From an uncultured Caldilineaceae bacterium (GTDB lineage: Bacteria > Chloroflexota > Anaerolineae > Caldilineales > Caldilineaceae): DNA of 64,000 nucleotides. Within the stretch, counting starts at the first letter, position 1; each line of letters starts with the position of its first letter. Shown here one piece after another: positions 34,574 to 43,516 of this stretch. Under the pieces are notes generated by a model that was not told the origin of the DNA, ran no database searches, and was given only the letters and a program-made list of their open reading frames with translations. The stretch covers positions 124,001-188,000 of the forward strand of contig CATOTS010000004.1 of NCBI GenBank assembly GCA_951813625.1, written 5' to 3'. A program made the position numbers and the translations under genes.

Positions 34574-35068
34574 TCACAAGAACCGTTCGTATAGTTCGGG
34601 GTACAGAAGTTCAAGCTCATCTTCGTCCCAGGGTTCGCCGGCGGGTTGGGGGGGAGGGGGCGAGTCGACCGATTCGTAGGGAAACTCCTCTCCCGTTTTG
34701 CTTTCATAGGCCTCGTAGGCGACGTAGACGATATCTTCGCACTCGTTTTCGTCAGGCTCGGCATAGTCGCCGATGCTGTCCGGATTTTCGAGCGCGGCCT
34801 TAAATCTTTCGCTTCCCTGGGTGATGAGCCAGCCGCGGAAATTTACGAAGCCGTCGTCGGAGCTGCCGCCGTTGACGATGTAGGCTACGGCCCAGAGGTC
34901 CCAGCGGTAGGACTCAGCCAGCAGATCCAGTGTGTGCTGGGCGGCGGAGATAATTTCGTCCGGCTCCAGGTCGAGGAGGAGACCCGTGAGAGCGGGCGGG
35001 ACATCGGAAACGGAGTCCGCGTCTTTGCGCGCTTCGTCGATCAGGGCCCAGAAGGCGTTGCGATTCAT
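34574..35068 (-). CDS. DUF4240 domain protein
   Basis: A 164-residue protein matching DUF4240: MNRNAFWALIDEARKDA at the start, SYRWDLWAVAYIVNGGSSDDGFVNFRGWLITQG in the middle, and AYEAYESKTGEEFP near the end. The C-terminus is acidic. The function of the family is unknown; it is often next to toxin-immunity or WGR/SMI1-type proteins in other genomes, but no such partner is seen here. It lies directly upstream of the deformylase-like gene, so the two may be co-transcribed. Confidence 0.85.
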   Translation of the reverse strand: MNRNAFWALIDEARKDADSVSDVPPALTGLLLDLEPDEIISAAQHTLDLLAESYRWDLWAVAYIVNGGSSDDGFVNFRGWLITQGSERFKAALENPDSIGDYAEPDENECEDIVYVAYEAYESKTGEEFPYESVDSPPPPQPAGEPWDEDELELLYPELYERFL

Positions 35069-35125
35069 CGTTTGCGCCCTCGTTCGCAGCGCGCCTGGCG
35101 GCAGGCCGGCGGCGCGATTTGTGTA

Positions 35126-36112
35126 TCAGCTGTTGGCGAACTGTACGAACTCGAGAACATCGGGGTTGCAGATGTCCTTGGGCTGTCTGCCGTTGAAGAA
35201 GTCGAGCACGGCTTCAACTGCCATACCTTCGATGCGGGCGCGGCCCTCGATCGTCGTCCCGGACGAGTGCGGGGTGGCGATGATTTTGGGATGTGTGCGC
35301 AGGCGTGAAGTGGCGGGCGGCGGCTCCGGGTCGAAGACGTCGAGGCCTGCACCGCCAATGCGGTCGTTGTCGAGGGCGTCGAGCAGTGCGTCCGAATCGA
35401 CCAGCGGGCCGCGGGCGAGGTTGAGAAGGACGGCGCTATTCTTCATCTGGGCGAGGCGGTCGGCGTTGATGAGGTGGCGGGTTTCGGGCGTCGAGGGCGC
35501 GTGCATGCTGAGGAAGTCGGCGCTGCTGATGACGGTGTCGAGGTCGGCGAGCTGGACTCCGATTTCAGCGGCTCGCTCCGGTGGAATGTAGGGGTCGAAG
35601 GCGAGGACGTGCATGTTGAATCCTTGCCCGCAGATATGGGCGACGCGCCCGCCGATGCGGCCCAGCCCGACGAGGCCGAGCGTCTTGCCCATGAGCTCGG
35701 TGCCGAGGGGCACGGCCCTGGGGGCGAATTCGCCGGCGGCCAGCTGCTCCATACCCGGCTTGACCTGTTTGGCCAGGGCCAGCATGAGGGCGACGGTGTG
35801 TTCGGCGGTCGATTCGGTGGGGCCGTCGGGCGTGTTGCAGAAGACGACGCGGTGGCGGGTGGCGGCGTCGCGGTCGACGTTGTCGATGCCGATGCCGGTG
35901 CGGACGATTATGCGCAGATTGGGCAGCTGTTCGAAGGCGGCGCCGTCGTATTGGAGGGCGGAGGAGGCCAGAATGGCCTGGGCGGGCCTGGCGCTGCCGA
36001 ACGGGTCGGCCGGGTCGGCCACCAGCTGGGTAATTGAGGAGGGAAAGGCGGAGAGGGCGTCGGAGAGCTGGGTCGCCTCGCTCCAGACGTGGGTCAGTTC
36101 AGAGATGTTCAT
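35126..36112 (-). CDS. D-2-hydroxyacid dehydrogenase
   Basis: A 328-residue D-isomer-specific 2-hydroxyacid dehydrogenase (C-terminal-binding-protein/phosphoglycerate dehydrogenase type). The NAD motif is LGLVGLGRIGGRVAHI, the catalytic Arg is in NLARGPLVD, Glu in DVFDPEPPP and His in TPHSSGTT. The length is that of family members without a regulatory domain. Substrate could be a 2-hydroxy or 2-keto acid such as glyoxylate, hydroxypyruvate or phosphoglycerate. It is alone in its transcription unit; the GNAT gene upstream ends about 100 bases away. Confidence 0.9.
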   Translation of the reverse strand: MNISELTHVWSEATQLSDALSAFPSSITQLVADPADPFGSARPAQAILASSALQYDGAAFEQLPNLRIIVRTGIGIDNVDRDAATRHRVVFCNTPDGPTESTAEHTVALMLALAKQVKPGMEQLAAGEFAPRAVPLGTELMGKTLGLVGLGRIGGRVAHICGQGFNMHVLAFDPYIPPERAAEIGVQLADLDTVISSADFLSMHAPSTPETRHLINADRLAQMKNSAVLLNLARGPLVDSDALLDALDNDRIGGAGLDVFDPEPPPATSRLRTHPKIIATPHSSGTTIEGRARIEGMAVEAVLDFFNGRQPKDICNPDVLEFVQFANS

Positions 36113-36214
36113 GGAAACGGCTCCGGCAGTTGCGTTGGTTGCGGCATGGCCGCAAAGCAGTGAGGTATATTTACGAGTCGAAGCATATTATGCCCGCCGA
36201 ACATTGTCAACAAG

Positions 36215-36796
36215 TCAGCCTATTTCAGCCGCGATATTGAATCGCATGACGCGGCGGGCTTGGCCGGCCGGGGTGACATCGGTGAAGCCGGCGCGGCGGA
36301 AGGTCTCGGGCGTGCCCATGTAGGTGTAGGACGGCGAGTCGGGGTCGACCGGATAGCCTTCGACGATGGCCGCGTTGTGGGAGCGGGCGTAGTCGACAGC
36401 GGCCTTCAACAGGGCGCAGGTCAGTCCCTGGCGGCGGAAGCGGCGGTCGACGAAGAAGCAGGTCACGGCCCAGACGGCGGCGTCGTCGAGGCGGGGCAGG
36501 GCGCGGTATCGCTCGAGGGCGGCGTGGGATTCCCGGGGCGCGATTGAACACCATGCGACCGGCTCGTCTTGGTGGTACGCGAGGATACCGACGGGCGCGC
36601 CTGTTCGGGCCAGGGTTTCGAGGGCGGCAATTCGTTGCTCCTTGCCAGAGCGGCGGAACTCGGCGCTCGTCATGCGCCAGCGCATGCAGGAGCAGTAGCG
36701 GAACTTGCCGCGGCACTGTGAAAAGGCTGCCAGGTCGGGCAGTCTTTGCGGCGAAACGGGATGGAACTGGAAGGGTGAGGCGTCTTGAATTTCCAT
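36215..36796 (-). CDS. GNAT-family acetyltransferase
   Basis: A 193-residue GNAT protein. The acetyl-CoA-binding helix is VTCFFVDRRFRRQGLTCALLKAAVDYA (R-x-x-G-type loop RRQGLT). N-terminal features FRYCSCMRWRM and GAPVGILAYHQDEPVAWCSIAPRE match a subfamily with a Cys-rich substrate region. The C-terminus has SYTYMGTPETFRRAGFTDV, as in many small-molecule acetyltransferases. Substrate unknown. The start ATG 36796 has no strong ribosome site. It is divergent from the M81 cluster. Confidence 0.85.
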   Translation of the reverse strand: MEIQDASPFQFHPVSPQRLPDLAAFSQCRGKFRYCSCMRWRMTSAEFRRSGKEQRIAALETLARTGAPVGILAYHQDEPVAWCSIAPRESHAALERYRALPRLDDAAVWAVTCFFVDRRFRRQGLTCALLKAAVDYARSHNAAIVEGYPVDPDSPSYTYMGTPETFRRAGFTDVTPAGQARRVMRFNIAAEIG

Positions 36797-37122
36797 TGTG
36801 CAGGTGCGGGTGAGGGTCGGGACGGGCTACCGAATTGGCGTTGCTTTCTGTCCTTTTGTGGATGATAATAGACTGACTCTGCCTGTGCGGGCTAATGGGT
36901 TTCGGCCCGCATGGCGACTGTCCGGGCCGCAGAACGCCGCGCGGCAACTTCTTTTCCAAGTGACGCCTCGCGTCAGCACATAATTTTACAGGCTTCGCGT
37001 CGTCTGCGGAGAATCGGACGCGGTCGAGGAAACGGCTTCCGCCTCCGGAAAGACCGCAGCGATGCGTTCAAGGCGCTGCAGTCGCTGGCATAGAAGGCAA
37101 AACGTTTTTGGGACGAGAGACG
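36797..37122. other. divergent intergenic region (GNAT and M81 cluster)
   Basis: The 326-base gap must contain both promoters. I see AT-rich GATAATAGA near 36864 as a possible -10 for one direction, without a matching -35. No repeat or RNA structure stands out. Confidence 0.4.
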
Positions 37123-38649
37123 ATGCGCATCGCACTTGCAGGAATCAGCCACGAGTCGCTCAACTTTTCGCCTGTGACCGTTTCGCTGGAGGAGTTTCGC
37201 GTCTGGCGGGGCGAGGAGCTGTTGCAGGCGAACAGCCAGTTTGCGCCGTACGAGGCGGGAGACTCGGGCACGGGCAAATACAGTCCCAGCTATGCGACGC
37301 TGGCGGCGATGATGCAGGACCTGGATGTTGAAGCGGCGCCGATTCTGCACGCGAACGCCCTGGCGCCGTCGGGCATTGTGGAAGAGGGTGCGTATCTTCA
37401 GCTGCGAGATGAGATCGTTGCGGGGATTCGGCAGGCGGGCCACCTTGACGGTGTCTGTTTGATCCTGCACGGCGCGTTGCTGGTCGAGAATATCTGGAGC
37501 GGGGAGACCGACCTGGTGCGATCCGTCAGGGCGGTTGTGGGGCAGGACGTGCCGATCGCGGCCAGGCTTGACCTGCACGGAAATCTGACTGAAGAGTTTG
37601 CGAACAAGACCGATATCTGGACGGTCTACCGCACGGCGCCCCATCGCGACGCGCCGCAGACGCTTGAGAGGGCGATGAAGCTGCTGGTGCGCTCGATACG
37701 GGAGGGGTTGCGGCCGCGGCCGGCATTTGTGCGGGTGCCGCTGCTGCTGCCCGGCGAGATTTCGACGACCGACGTGGAGCCGATGAAGTCGCTGCTGGCA
37801 CGCGTTGGAGAGATCGAGCGGCTGGAGGGCATTCTAACGGCTGAGATACTGGTCGGGTTCGCGTGGGCGGACGCGGCGCATGCCAGTAGCAGCGTAGCGG
37901 TGATCGCTGAGGATGAGGGGCATTTGCCGCGGGCGCGCCAAGAGGTGAAGCGACTGGCGCAGGCGATGTGGGACGAGCGGCACAACTTCACATTCGACCA
38001 GGAGGTGGCGGCCTCAGCGGACGAAGCGATTGACATGGCTCTCGCGGCGGCGGAGAGCACGGTTTTCATTGCTGATTCCGGCGACAATCCCACGGCCGGT
38101 ACGCCGGGGGACGTGTCCCACTTTCTGGCGCGTCTGCTGGCCAAGGGGGCGCCGGATGCGATTCTGGCGGGGATTCCCGACGGGGCGGCGGCGCGTGTCT
38201 GTTTTGAGCAGGGGGTGGGGGCGACGGTCAGCCTCAGCCTGGGCGGGAAGCTGGACAGTGCGCACGGCGGGCCGCTTGCTGTAAGCGGCGTTGTCGAGCA
38301 TCTCTACCGGCCTGATGCGGATGCGAAAGAGGCGGCGATTGCCACGCTGCGGGTGGGGGGTGTGCGGGTCCTCATTTCGGACAGGCGTATGTATTTTTCC
38401 GGGCTGGACGACTTTCGCCGGGCAGGCGTGGAGCCGCTGGAGCACAAGATCGTGGTTGTCAAGCTGGGCTACCTGATGCCGGCGCTGCGTGACGCGGCGC
38501 CGCGGGAGATCCTGGCGCTGACGCCCGGGTATTCGGACATGGACCTCACGCGGCTGCCCTACAGGCAGGTGACGCGTCCGGTGTTTCCTCTTGACCGGGC
38601 GTTCGAGTGGCGGCCAATGATCACCAACGTCGCGGGTTACGGCGGCTGA
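37123..38649 (+). CDS. M81-family metallopeptidase (MlrC-like)
   Basis: A 508-residue member of the M81 family, named for MlrC, which cleaves linearised microcystin. Start ATG 37123 is chosen over an upstream TTG; GGGACGAGAG is upstream. Family features: GISHESLNFSP, GVCLILHGALLVENIWSGETDLV, ARLDLHGNLTEE and TAPHRDAPQT, which carry the zinc ligands, then IADSGDNPTAGTPGD and a C-terminal domain. Many M81 proteins sit in sugar or peptide catabolic clusters with no link to microcystin. Here it leads a plus-strand run with Gfo/Idh, DegT and PhyH genes. Confidence 0.9.
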   Translation: MRIALAGISHESLNFSPVTVSLEEFRVWRGEELLQANSQFAPYEAGDSGTGKYSPSYATLAAMMQDLDVEAAPILHANALAPSGIVEEGAYLQLRDEIVAGIRQAGHLDGVCLILHGALLVENIWSGETDLVRSVRAVVGQDVPIAARLDLHGNLTEEFANKTDIWTVYRTAPHRDAPQTLERAMKLLVRSIREGLRPRPAFVRVPLLLPGEISTTDVEPMKSLLARVGEIERLEGILTAEILVGFAWADAAHASSSVAVIAEDEGHLPRARQEVKRLAQAMWDERHNFTFDQEVAASADEAIDMALAAAESTVFIADSGDNPTAGTPGDVSHFLARLLAKGAPDAILAGIPDGAAARVCFEQGVGATVSLSLGGKLDSAHGGPLAVSGVVEHLYRPDADAKEAAIATLRVGGVRVLISDRRMYFSGLDDFRRAGVEPLEHKIVVVKLGYLMPALRDAAPREILALTPGYSDMDLTRLPYRQVTRPVFPLDRAFEWRPMITNVAGYGG

Positions 38650-38665
38650 CGTGGAAAGGGATGGT

Positions 38666-39697
38666 ATGAGCAAGATTAGAATCGGTGTACTGGGGACGGG
38701 CACGATAATGCGCGGCTCTCATCTGCTGACGCTGCGAGAACATGCGCGGGCGGAGGTAGCGGCGGCAGCGAATCATCGTCCTGAATCGCTGGAGCGGCTG
38801 GCTGCCGATTTCGACATTCCGAAGCGCTATACCGACTTCGGGGAGATGGCAGCCGATCCCGAGATCGACGCGGTCGTCGTGGCGCTGCCAAATTACCTGC
38901 ATGCGCCGGTCACAATACAGATGTTGGAGGCGGGCAAGCACGTACTGTGTGAGAAGCCGATGGCGATGTCGGCCGCTGAATGCGAGCAGATAATCGAGGC
39001 GGCTCGCGGCAGCGGAAGCAAGCTGATGATCGGTCATATGTGGCGGTTTGACCGCGAGATCGTGTGGCTGCGGGAGCTTGTGGCGAGCGGGACGTTGGGA
39101 CGGGTATTCAAGGTCAAGTCGCACGAGGTGCTGATATATGATCTCTACGGCGAGGACCCGCCCACCGACAGCTGGTTTGTGGACCGTTCGCTGGCGGGCG
39201 GCGGCGGGCTGACCGACATGGGCATCCACTCTTTCGACACGCTGCGGTTTGTGCTCGGCAACGCTCGCCCGATCAGAGTGTTCGCCACCGCCGGGACCTA
39301 CTTCAAGGATATCGAGGTGGAAGACACGGCGACGGTGATGCTTGAATTCGAGGGCGGGGTCACGGCGCTGATCGAGGCGGGCTGGTACAATCTTCACGCC
39401 GATGAACAGCAGGGTTATACGCAGGTCTTTGGGGACAAGGGGTACGCCACGGCGGTGCCGCCGGAGCTGCGCACGTATGTCGAGGGCGAATGGAGCGTGA
39501 TCCGGCCGCGGATTCCGCCGCGCCAGCAGCAGGAGGACCTGCCGGCGTTCCAGGCGCAGATGGACCATTTCATCGACTGTATTGTGAACGACCGGGAGCC
39601 GTCGCCGGGCGGCGAGGACGGGCTGTGGGCGTTGCGGATGCTGGAAGCGGCGTACCGTTCAGCCGAGAGCGGCGAGGCGGTTGCGATCGAAGGGTGA
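38666..39697 (+). CDS. Gfo/Idh/MocA-family oxidoreductase
   Basis: A 343-residue NAD(P)-dependent sugar oxidoreductase. The Rossmann motif GVLGTGTIMRG is near residues 7-17, the conserved EKP motif in HVLCEKPMAMSAAECE, and the catalytic His/Asp region in GGGLTDMGIHSFDTLRFVLG. Start ATG 38666 has GGAAAGGG upstream. It is 16 bases after the M81 gene and about 38 bases before the aminotransferase. Pairing with a DegT aminotransferase is the usual way to oxidise a hydroxyl and then transaminate it in amino-sugar or aminocyclitol pathways. Confidence 0.92.
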   Translation: MSKIRIGVLGTGTIMRGSHLLTLREHARAEVAAAANHRPESLERLAADFDIPKRYTDFGEMAADPEIDAVVVALPNYLHAPVTIQMLEAGKHVLCEKPMAMSAAECEQIIEAARGSGSKLMIGHMWRFDREIVWLRELVASGTLGRVFKVKSHEVLIYDLYGEDPPTDSWFVDRSLAGGGGLTDMGIHSFDTLRFVLGNARPIRVFATAGTYFKDIEVEDTATVMLEFEGGVTALIEAGWYNLHADEQQGYTQVFGDKGYATAVPPELRTYVEGEWSVIRPRIPPRQQQEDLPAFQAQMDHFIDCIVNDREPSPGGEDGLWALRMLEAAYRSAESGEAVAIEG

Positions 39698-39735
39698 GAT
39701 GGTGGGTTTTCCGTTGACAACAGGAGGAAACTGAC

Positions 39736-40992
39736 ATGGCCGGTCCGGGAATGGAACTGATCGGGGAGGAGGAGGTCGAGGAGGTCCTGGAGGTGCTGCG
39801 GGCCGGCTATCTCTACCGTTACGGCATATCGCTCGGCGACGGGGTGGACCCGCGTTTCCAGGGCAAGGTCTACCAGTTGGAGCGGCAGGTGGCCGAGCAT
39901 TCGCAGGTAGGCTATGCGGTGGCGGTGAACTCGGGAACGTCGGCGCTGCTGTCGGCGATGGTGGCGCTGGGCATCGGTCCGGGGGACGAGGTGATCGTAC
40001 CGGGATTTACATTCGTGGCCAGCATCTCCTCGATCGTCTATACGGGCGCGGTGCCGGTGCTGGCGGAGATTGACCGGACGTTCAACCTGGACCCGGAGGA
40101 CGTGAAGGCCAAAATCAGCCCGCGCACGCGGGCGATCATGGTGGTCCACATGATGGGCAACCCGGCGCGATTGCAGGAGTTGAGGGAGATTGCTGACGAG
40201 CACGGGCTCTTTCTGATCGAGGACTGTTGCCAGGCGTTCGGCGCGGCGTACCGCGGGAGGCCGATCGGTTCGGTCGGCGACGTTGGGGCGTTCAGCTTCA
40301 ACATATACAAGACGATCACGGCGGGGGACGGCGGGATGGTGATCACGGACGACGAGGAGGTCTACAAGAGGGCTTTCGCGTTCCACGATCAGGGCCATGC
40401 GCCGCTGCGGCAGGGCGTTGAGATTGGCAAGCGTCCGTTTCTGGGGCTGGATTTCCGGTACACGGAGCTGCAGGCGGCGGTGCTGCTGGCACAGCTGCGA
40501 AAACTGCCTGAGCTGATCGACCGGCTGCAGACGAGGAAGCGGCATTTCAAGGCGGCGATTGCCGACCTGCCCAATCTCGAGTTCCGGGAGGTTCTTGATC
40601 CGGAAGAGGAGATCGCCACGATTTTGACTGTTATTCTGCCGGACGCGGAGGTGGCGGAAGAGATGGCCGCGGCGCTGGAGAGCAAGGTTGTGGCGGAGGC
40701 CGGCTGGCATGTCTACAACAACATGGAGCATGTGTTGGAGCAGCGGATGGCGACGCAGTTGCATTGCTCTTTCAGCTGTCCTCGCTACGCGGAACGGGGT
40801 GGTGAGATGCGTTATTGGCCGGGGATGCTGCCGCAGACCGATGATCTGTTGGGCCGTTCGATCAACATCAGCATCGGCGTTTCGGACGTGGGCCTCGGCT
40901 CCGGCTTCGGCGTGACAATCCACGACGATCTCGATGTTGTCGCCGAGCGGGCGGAGGAGTTTCGCCGGGTTGCGGGCCGTTTTCTCAATTGA
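39736..40992 (+). CDS. DegT/DnrJ/EryC1/StrS aminotransferase
   Basis: A 418-residue PLP-dependent sugar aminotransferase. The internal aldimine Lys192 is in FNIYKTITAGDGG, Asp163 in IEDCCQAFGA contacts the pyridine nitrogen, and VNSGTSALLSAMVAL binds phosphate. GDEVIVPGFTFVASISSIVY is typical of the family. AGGAGG precedes the start. It likely aminates a keto-sugar or keto-cyclitol produced by the preceding Gfo/Idh enzyme. Some members instead act as dehydratases, but the Lys is conserved here. Confidence 0.93.
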   Translation: MAGPGMELIGEEEVEEVLEVLRAGYLYRYGISLGDGVDPRFQGKVYQLERQVAEHSQVGYAVAVNSGTSALLSAMVALGIGPGDEVIVPGFTFVASISSIVYTGAVPVLAEIDRTFNLDPEDVKAKISPRTRAIMVVHMMGNPARLQELREIADEHGLFLIEDCCQAFGAAYRGRPIGSVGDVGAFSFNIYKTITAGDGGMVITDDEEVYKRAFAFHDQGHAPLRQGVEIGKRPFLGLDFRYTELQAAVLLAQLRKLPELIDRLQTRKRHFKAAIADLPNLEFREVLDPEEEIATILTVILPDAEVAEEMAAALESKVVAEAGWHVYNNMEHVLEQRMATQLHCSFSCPRYAERGGEMRYWPGMLPQTDDLLGRSINISIGVSDVGLGSGFGVTIHDDLDVVAERAEEFRRVAGRFLN

Positions 40993-41139
40993 CGTCGGCG
41001 GGCGCGGGCAGAGCGAACTGGTGGGGGAGGGCTGTCAGGATGCGGCGGTTGACGAAAGTGTGCGTTCGAATTTGACCGAAGCGCCGGCGCAAACCTCAAA
41101 CGCTTTTTGCTCAGGTGATGAGAATTGGGAAGGCAATGC

Positions 41140-41859
41140 ATGAACGAGAGCATCGCAGAGCTGGCCGAAGCCTTTGCCCGCGACGGGTTTGTCGTGGTGC
41201 CTAAGCTTTACAGTCGCGCGGAGGTCAAGGTTCTCAAGGAGGGCATTCAGCGCATTGTGGCGGATGTCAGGCGGGAGGCCGCGGGCGAGGACAGTCTCCA
41301 GGCGATGCTGGACGCCACGGGCGTCTATGTGGGACTGGCGGGGCGCAGCGGGCTATTCCGCACGGCGGTGCGCGATGACCGGCTGGTCGATATCCTGGAG
41401 GCGATCATTGGTCCCAATGTTGAGTTTTTGAGCGATAAGGTCGTTTTCAAGGATGCCGAGCGGCACGCGGCGAGTCCGTGGCACCAGGACTGGCCGTACT
41501 GGGAGGGGACGCACAAGATTTCGGTCTGGGTGGCGCTCGATGACGCTACGCCGGAGAACGGCTGCCTGAAGTTTCTGCCCGGCTCGCATCGCGGCAGTGC
41601 GATCCATGACGGCGACAGCAGCGATGGGTCGGGGTTCGGCCACCGCGTGCGTGCGGAGAAGGTGGACGAAGGTGAAGCGGTCACGGTGCCGCTGGAGGCG
41701 GGCGGCGCGGTCTTTTTCCACGATCTGGTGCTGCACTCGAGTCATCCGAATACGACGCGGGGTGAGCGTTGGACGTGGGTGCCCACCTATCGCGATGCGC
41801 AGGCCGATGATCCTGAGTATTCGTTTGCCGTGGCCAACGTTGTTGTGCGGGGGGCTTAA
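41140..41859 (+). CDS. phytanoyl-CoA dioxygenase-family hydroxylase
   Basis: A 239-residue Fe(II)/2-oxoglutarate oxygenase of the PhyH family. The iron ligands are His115 and Asp117 (SPWHQDWPYWEG) and a distal His in LVLHSSHPNTTRGERW, whose Arg binds 2-oxoglutarate. SVWVALDDATPENGCLKFLPGSHRGS is highly characteristic. Start ATG 41140 follows GGGAAGG; a TTG at 41125 is weaker. In this cluster it may hydroxylate a sugar-amino compound rather than a phytanyl chain. Last gene of the plus-strand run; a terminator-like hairpin lies 180 bases downstream. Confidence 0.92.
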   Translation: MNESIAELAEAFARDGFVVVPKLYSRAEVKVLKEGIQRIVADVRREAAGEDSLQAMLDATGVYVGLAGRSGLFRTAVRDDRLVDILEAIIGPNVEFLSDKVVFKDAERHAASPWHQDWPYWEGTHKISVWVALDDATPENGCLKFLPGSHRGSAIHDGDSSDGSGFGHRVRAEKVDEGEAVTVPLEAGGAVFFHDLVLHSSHPNTTRGERWTWVPTYRDAQADDPEYSFAVANVVVRGA

Positions 41860-41865
41860 CTGCAG

Positions 41866-41912
41866 GGGATAGGGGATAGGGGTTAGGGGCGAATAACTGC
41901 AGGGGGAGGAGT
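41866..41912. repeat. fragment of the dispersed CTGCAGGGG-type repeat
   Basis: CTGCAGGGGATAGGGG, then GGTTAGGGGC and AACTGCAGGGGGAGG, resembling the low-complexity segment of the composite repeat at 30690 and 54220. Confidence 0.6.
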
Positions 41913-42533
41913 CCCTTAGCGGGCAGAGGAAATTGTAAACCGGGATTGGCTGCCGCGGCTGGTGTTGAGGCAGTTGTATCCGGAGGCGTGGGCTTTCATT
42001 CCGTCTTTCAGTTGCACGGTCAATAGGCTGTAGATTGCGATCCCGTCGATTGTCGGGATTCTTTTTTTGTGTGCTTTGACAGCGTGTGGATTTGTGCGCA
42101 CCCGGGTGTGGGGCCGCGAGGTGCTGTCTTTGATCTGCCTGGCGACGACGATGATTCGGTGGGCGTTGACGATGGCGCCACTCTATGCGATTCACGAACC
42201 TGGGTTGGTCGGGTTCATGTCTGCCGCTGATTTTTCTCTGGCGCCGGGAGCATGTCACAATCGCCCTGGGGTTGACCTACTTTCTCGATCGTGATCGCCG
42301 GCTGTGGGATCTGGCGACGGCGGGGACACGATGGCGGACACGACGCCGGTCATTCCGGTTCTTGTTCTGGCGCAGCGGGCTTTCATCGCAGGCATCGCGC
42401 TGACCGGCATCAAGGGCTGACGGCGCGGGCGCGTCTGGCAGGCGCCATCCTCACAGTCTGTTTTTTCTGAGAAGAGAGTTGCCTAGGGGCTGACCCTCCG
42501 CTGCCGGCGCGCGGCTGGCGGGGGGCGAGTGCG
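41913..42533. other. unassigned intergenic region with decayed-looking sequence
   Basis: About 620 bases between PhyH and the sugar permease stop. The minus strand is open at about 41916-42190, encoding KAHKKRIPTIDGIAIYS and GYNCLNTSRGSQSRFT. It has no ATG near its start, no ribosome site and no recognised family. It may be a remnant of an imported gene. The plus-strand hairpin at 42040-42068 lies within it. Confidence 0.35.
42040..42068 (+). terminator. intrinsic-type terminator
   Basis: ATCCCG (42040-42045) pairs with CGGGAT (42054-42059) around an 8-base loop, followed by TC and seven Ts. On the plus strand it could end the M81-to-PhyH transcript. Confidence 0.6.
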
Positions 42534-43514
42534 CTATCTGCCGCCGAAGCCGGTCATGGCGATGCCCTGGACGAAGTAGCGCTGCGCGATGATGAAGATG
42601 GCGACCATGGGCGTCAGCATAACGGTGCTGGCGGCGAAGACGACCTCCCAGTTTTTGGCGTAGGAGTCGTTGTAGGCGCGGATGCCGAGGGCGAGGGGCC
42701 ACTTGTCCATCGAGTTGATGTAGATGAGAGGGTTCATGAAGTCGTTGTAGTGCTGGATGAGGGCAAAGACGGCTACGGTGGCGATGACCGGTTTGGAGAG
42801 GGGCAGGAGGATCTGTAGGAGGACGCGCAGGCGGTTGGCGCCGTCGATTTCGGCGGCGTCTTCGAGCTCCAGGGGGATGCCGCGGAAGAACTGGCGCATG
42901 AGGAAGACGTAGATGGCGCCGATGCCGCCCCAGTAGGGCACGATCAGGGGCAGCCAGGTGTCGATCCATTGCAGGTTTTTAAAGATGAGGAAGCGGGGCA
43001 CGAGGGTGACGATGTCGGGCAGCATCATTGTCGCCAGGAGGAGGCTGAACCAGAAGTCGCGGCCGGGCCAACTGATGCGGGCGAAGGAGTAGGCGACGAG
43101 CGCCGAGGAGACGACGGTGCCGGCGACGGCGAAAAGGACGATGATCATCGTGTTGATGATGAATGTCGTCAGGGGCAGCAGCTCAAAGGCCTTGACGTAG
43201 TTGTTCCAGTGGGGGTTTTTGGGCAGCCAGACGATGGGATGGGCGAAGACCTCGGTCGAAACTTTGAGCGAGGAGGAGAGCATCCAGAAGGTGGGTACGA
43301 GAAAGGTGACGACCAGGAGGGTCATGAAGAGCTGGAGGGCACCGAGGCGGAAGACCTCGGCCATGGATCGGGTGGTGTCGCCGCGCGGGCGCAGCTGCGC
43401 GCCTGTGCCGGCCGCGGAGGTCTGCCAGTCGGGGGTCAGCGCCTGTTGTCCGGTCTGCGCCCATTGCGCGTTCTGACGTCCTTTGGCTGCCGGGGTTTGC
43501 CTGTCTGACGTCAT
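42534..43514 (-). CDS. sugar ABC importer permease, MalG type
   Basis: A 326-residue permease of a carbohydrate importer. The first about 45 residues are polar and disordered, then come six helices. The ATPase-contact loop is LEDAAEIDGANRLRVLLQILLPLSKP. The ending, QRYFVQGIAMTGFGGR, is the usual MalG-type C-terminus. Start ATG 43514 lies two bases after the MalF-type stop; a TTG at 43520 would overlap it. Last gene of the operon; the ATPase is not encoded nearby, as is common when one MsiK-like ATPase serves several importers. Confidence 0.93.
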   Translation of the reverse strand: MTSDRQTPAAKGRQNAQWAQTGQQALTPDWQTSAAGTGAQLRPRGDTTRSMAEVFRLGALQLFMTLLVVTFLVPTFWMLSSSLKVSTEVFAHPIVWLPKNPHWNNYVKAFELLPLTTFIINTMIIVLFAVAGTVVSSALVAYSFARISWPGRDFWFSLLLATMMLPDIVTLVPRFLIFKNLQWIDTWLPLIVPYWGGIGAIYVFLMRQFFRGIPLELEDAAEIDGANRLRVLLQILLPLSKPVIATVAVFALIQHYNDFMNPLIYINSMDKWPLALGIRAYNDSYAKNWEVVFAASTVMLTPMVAIFIIAQRYFVQGIAMTGFGGR

Positions 43515-43516
43515 TT

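Noticed and set aside
39415..40923. 502-codon minus-strand open frame
   Set aside because: Antisense of the DegT aminotransferase.
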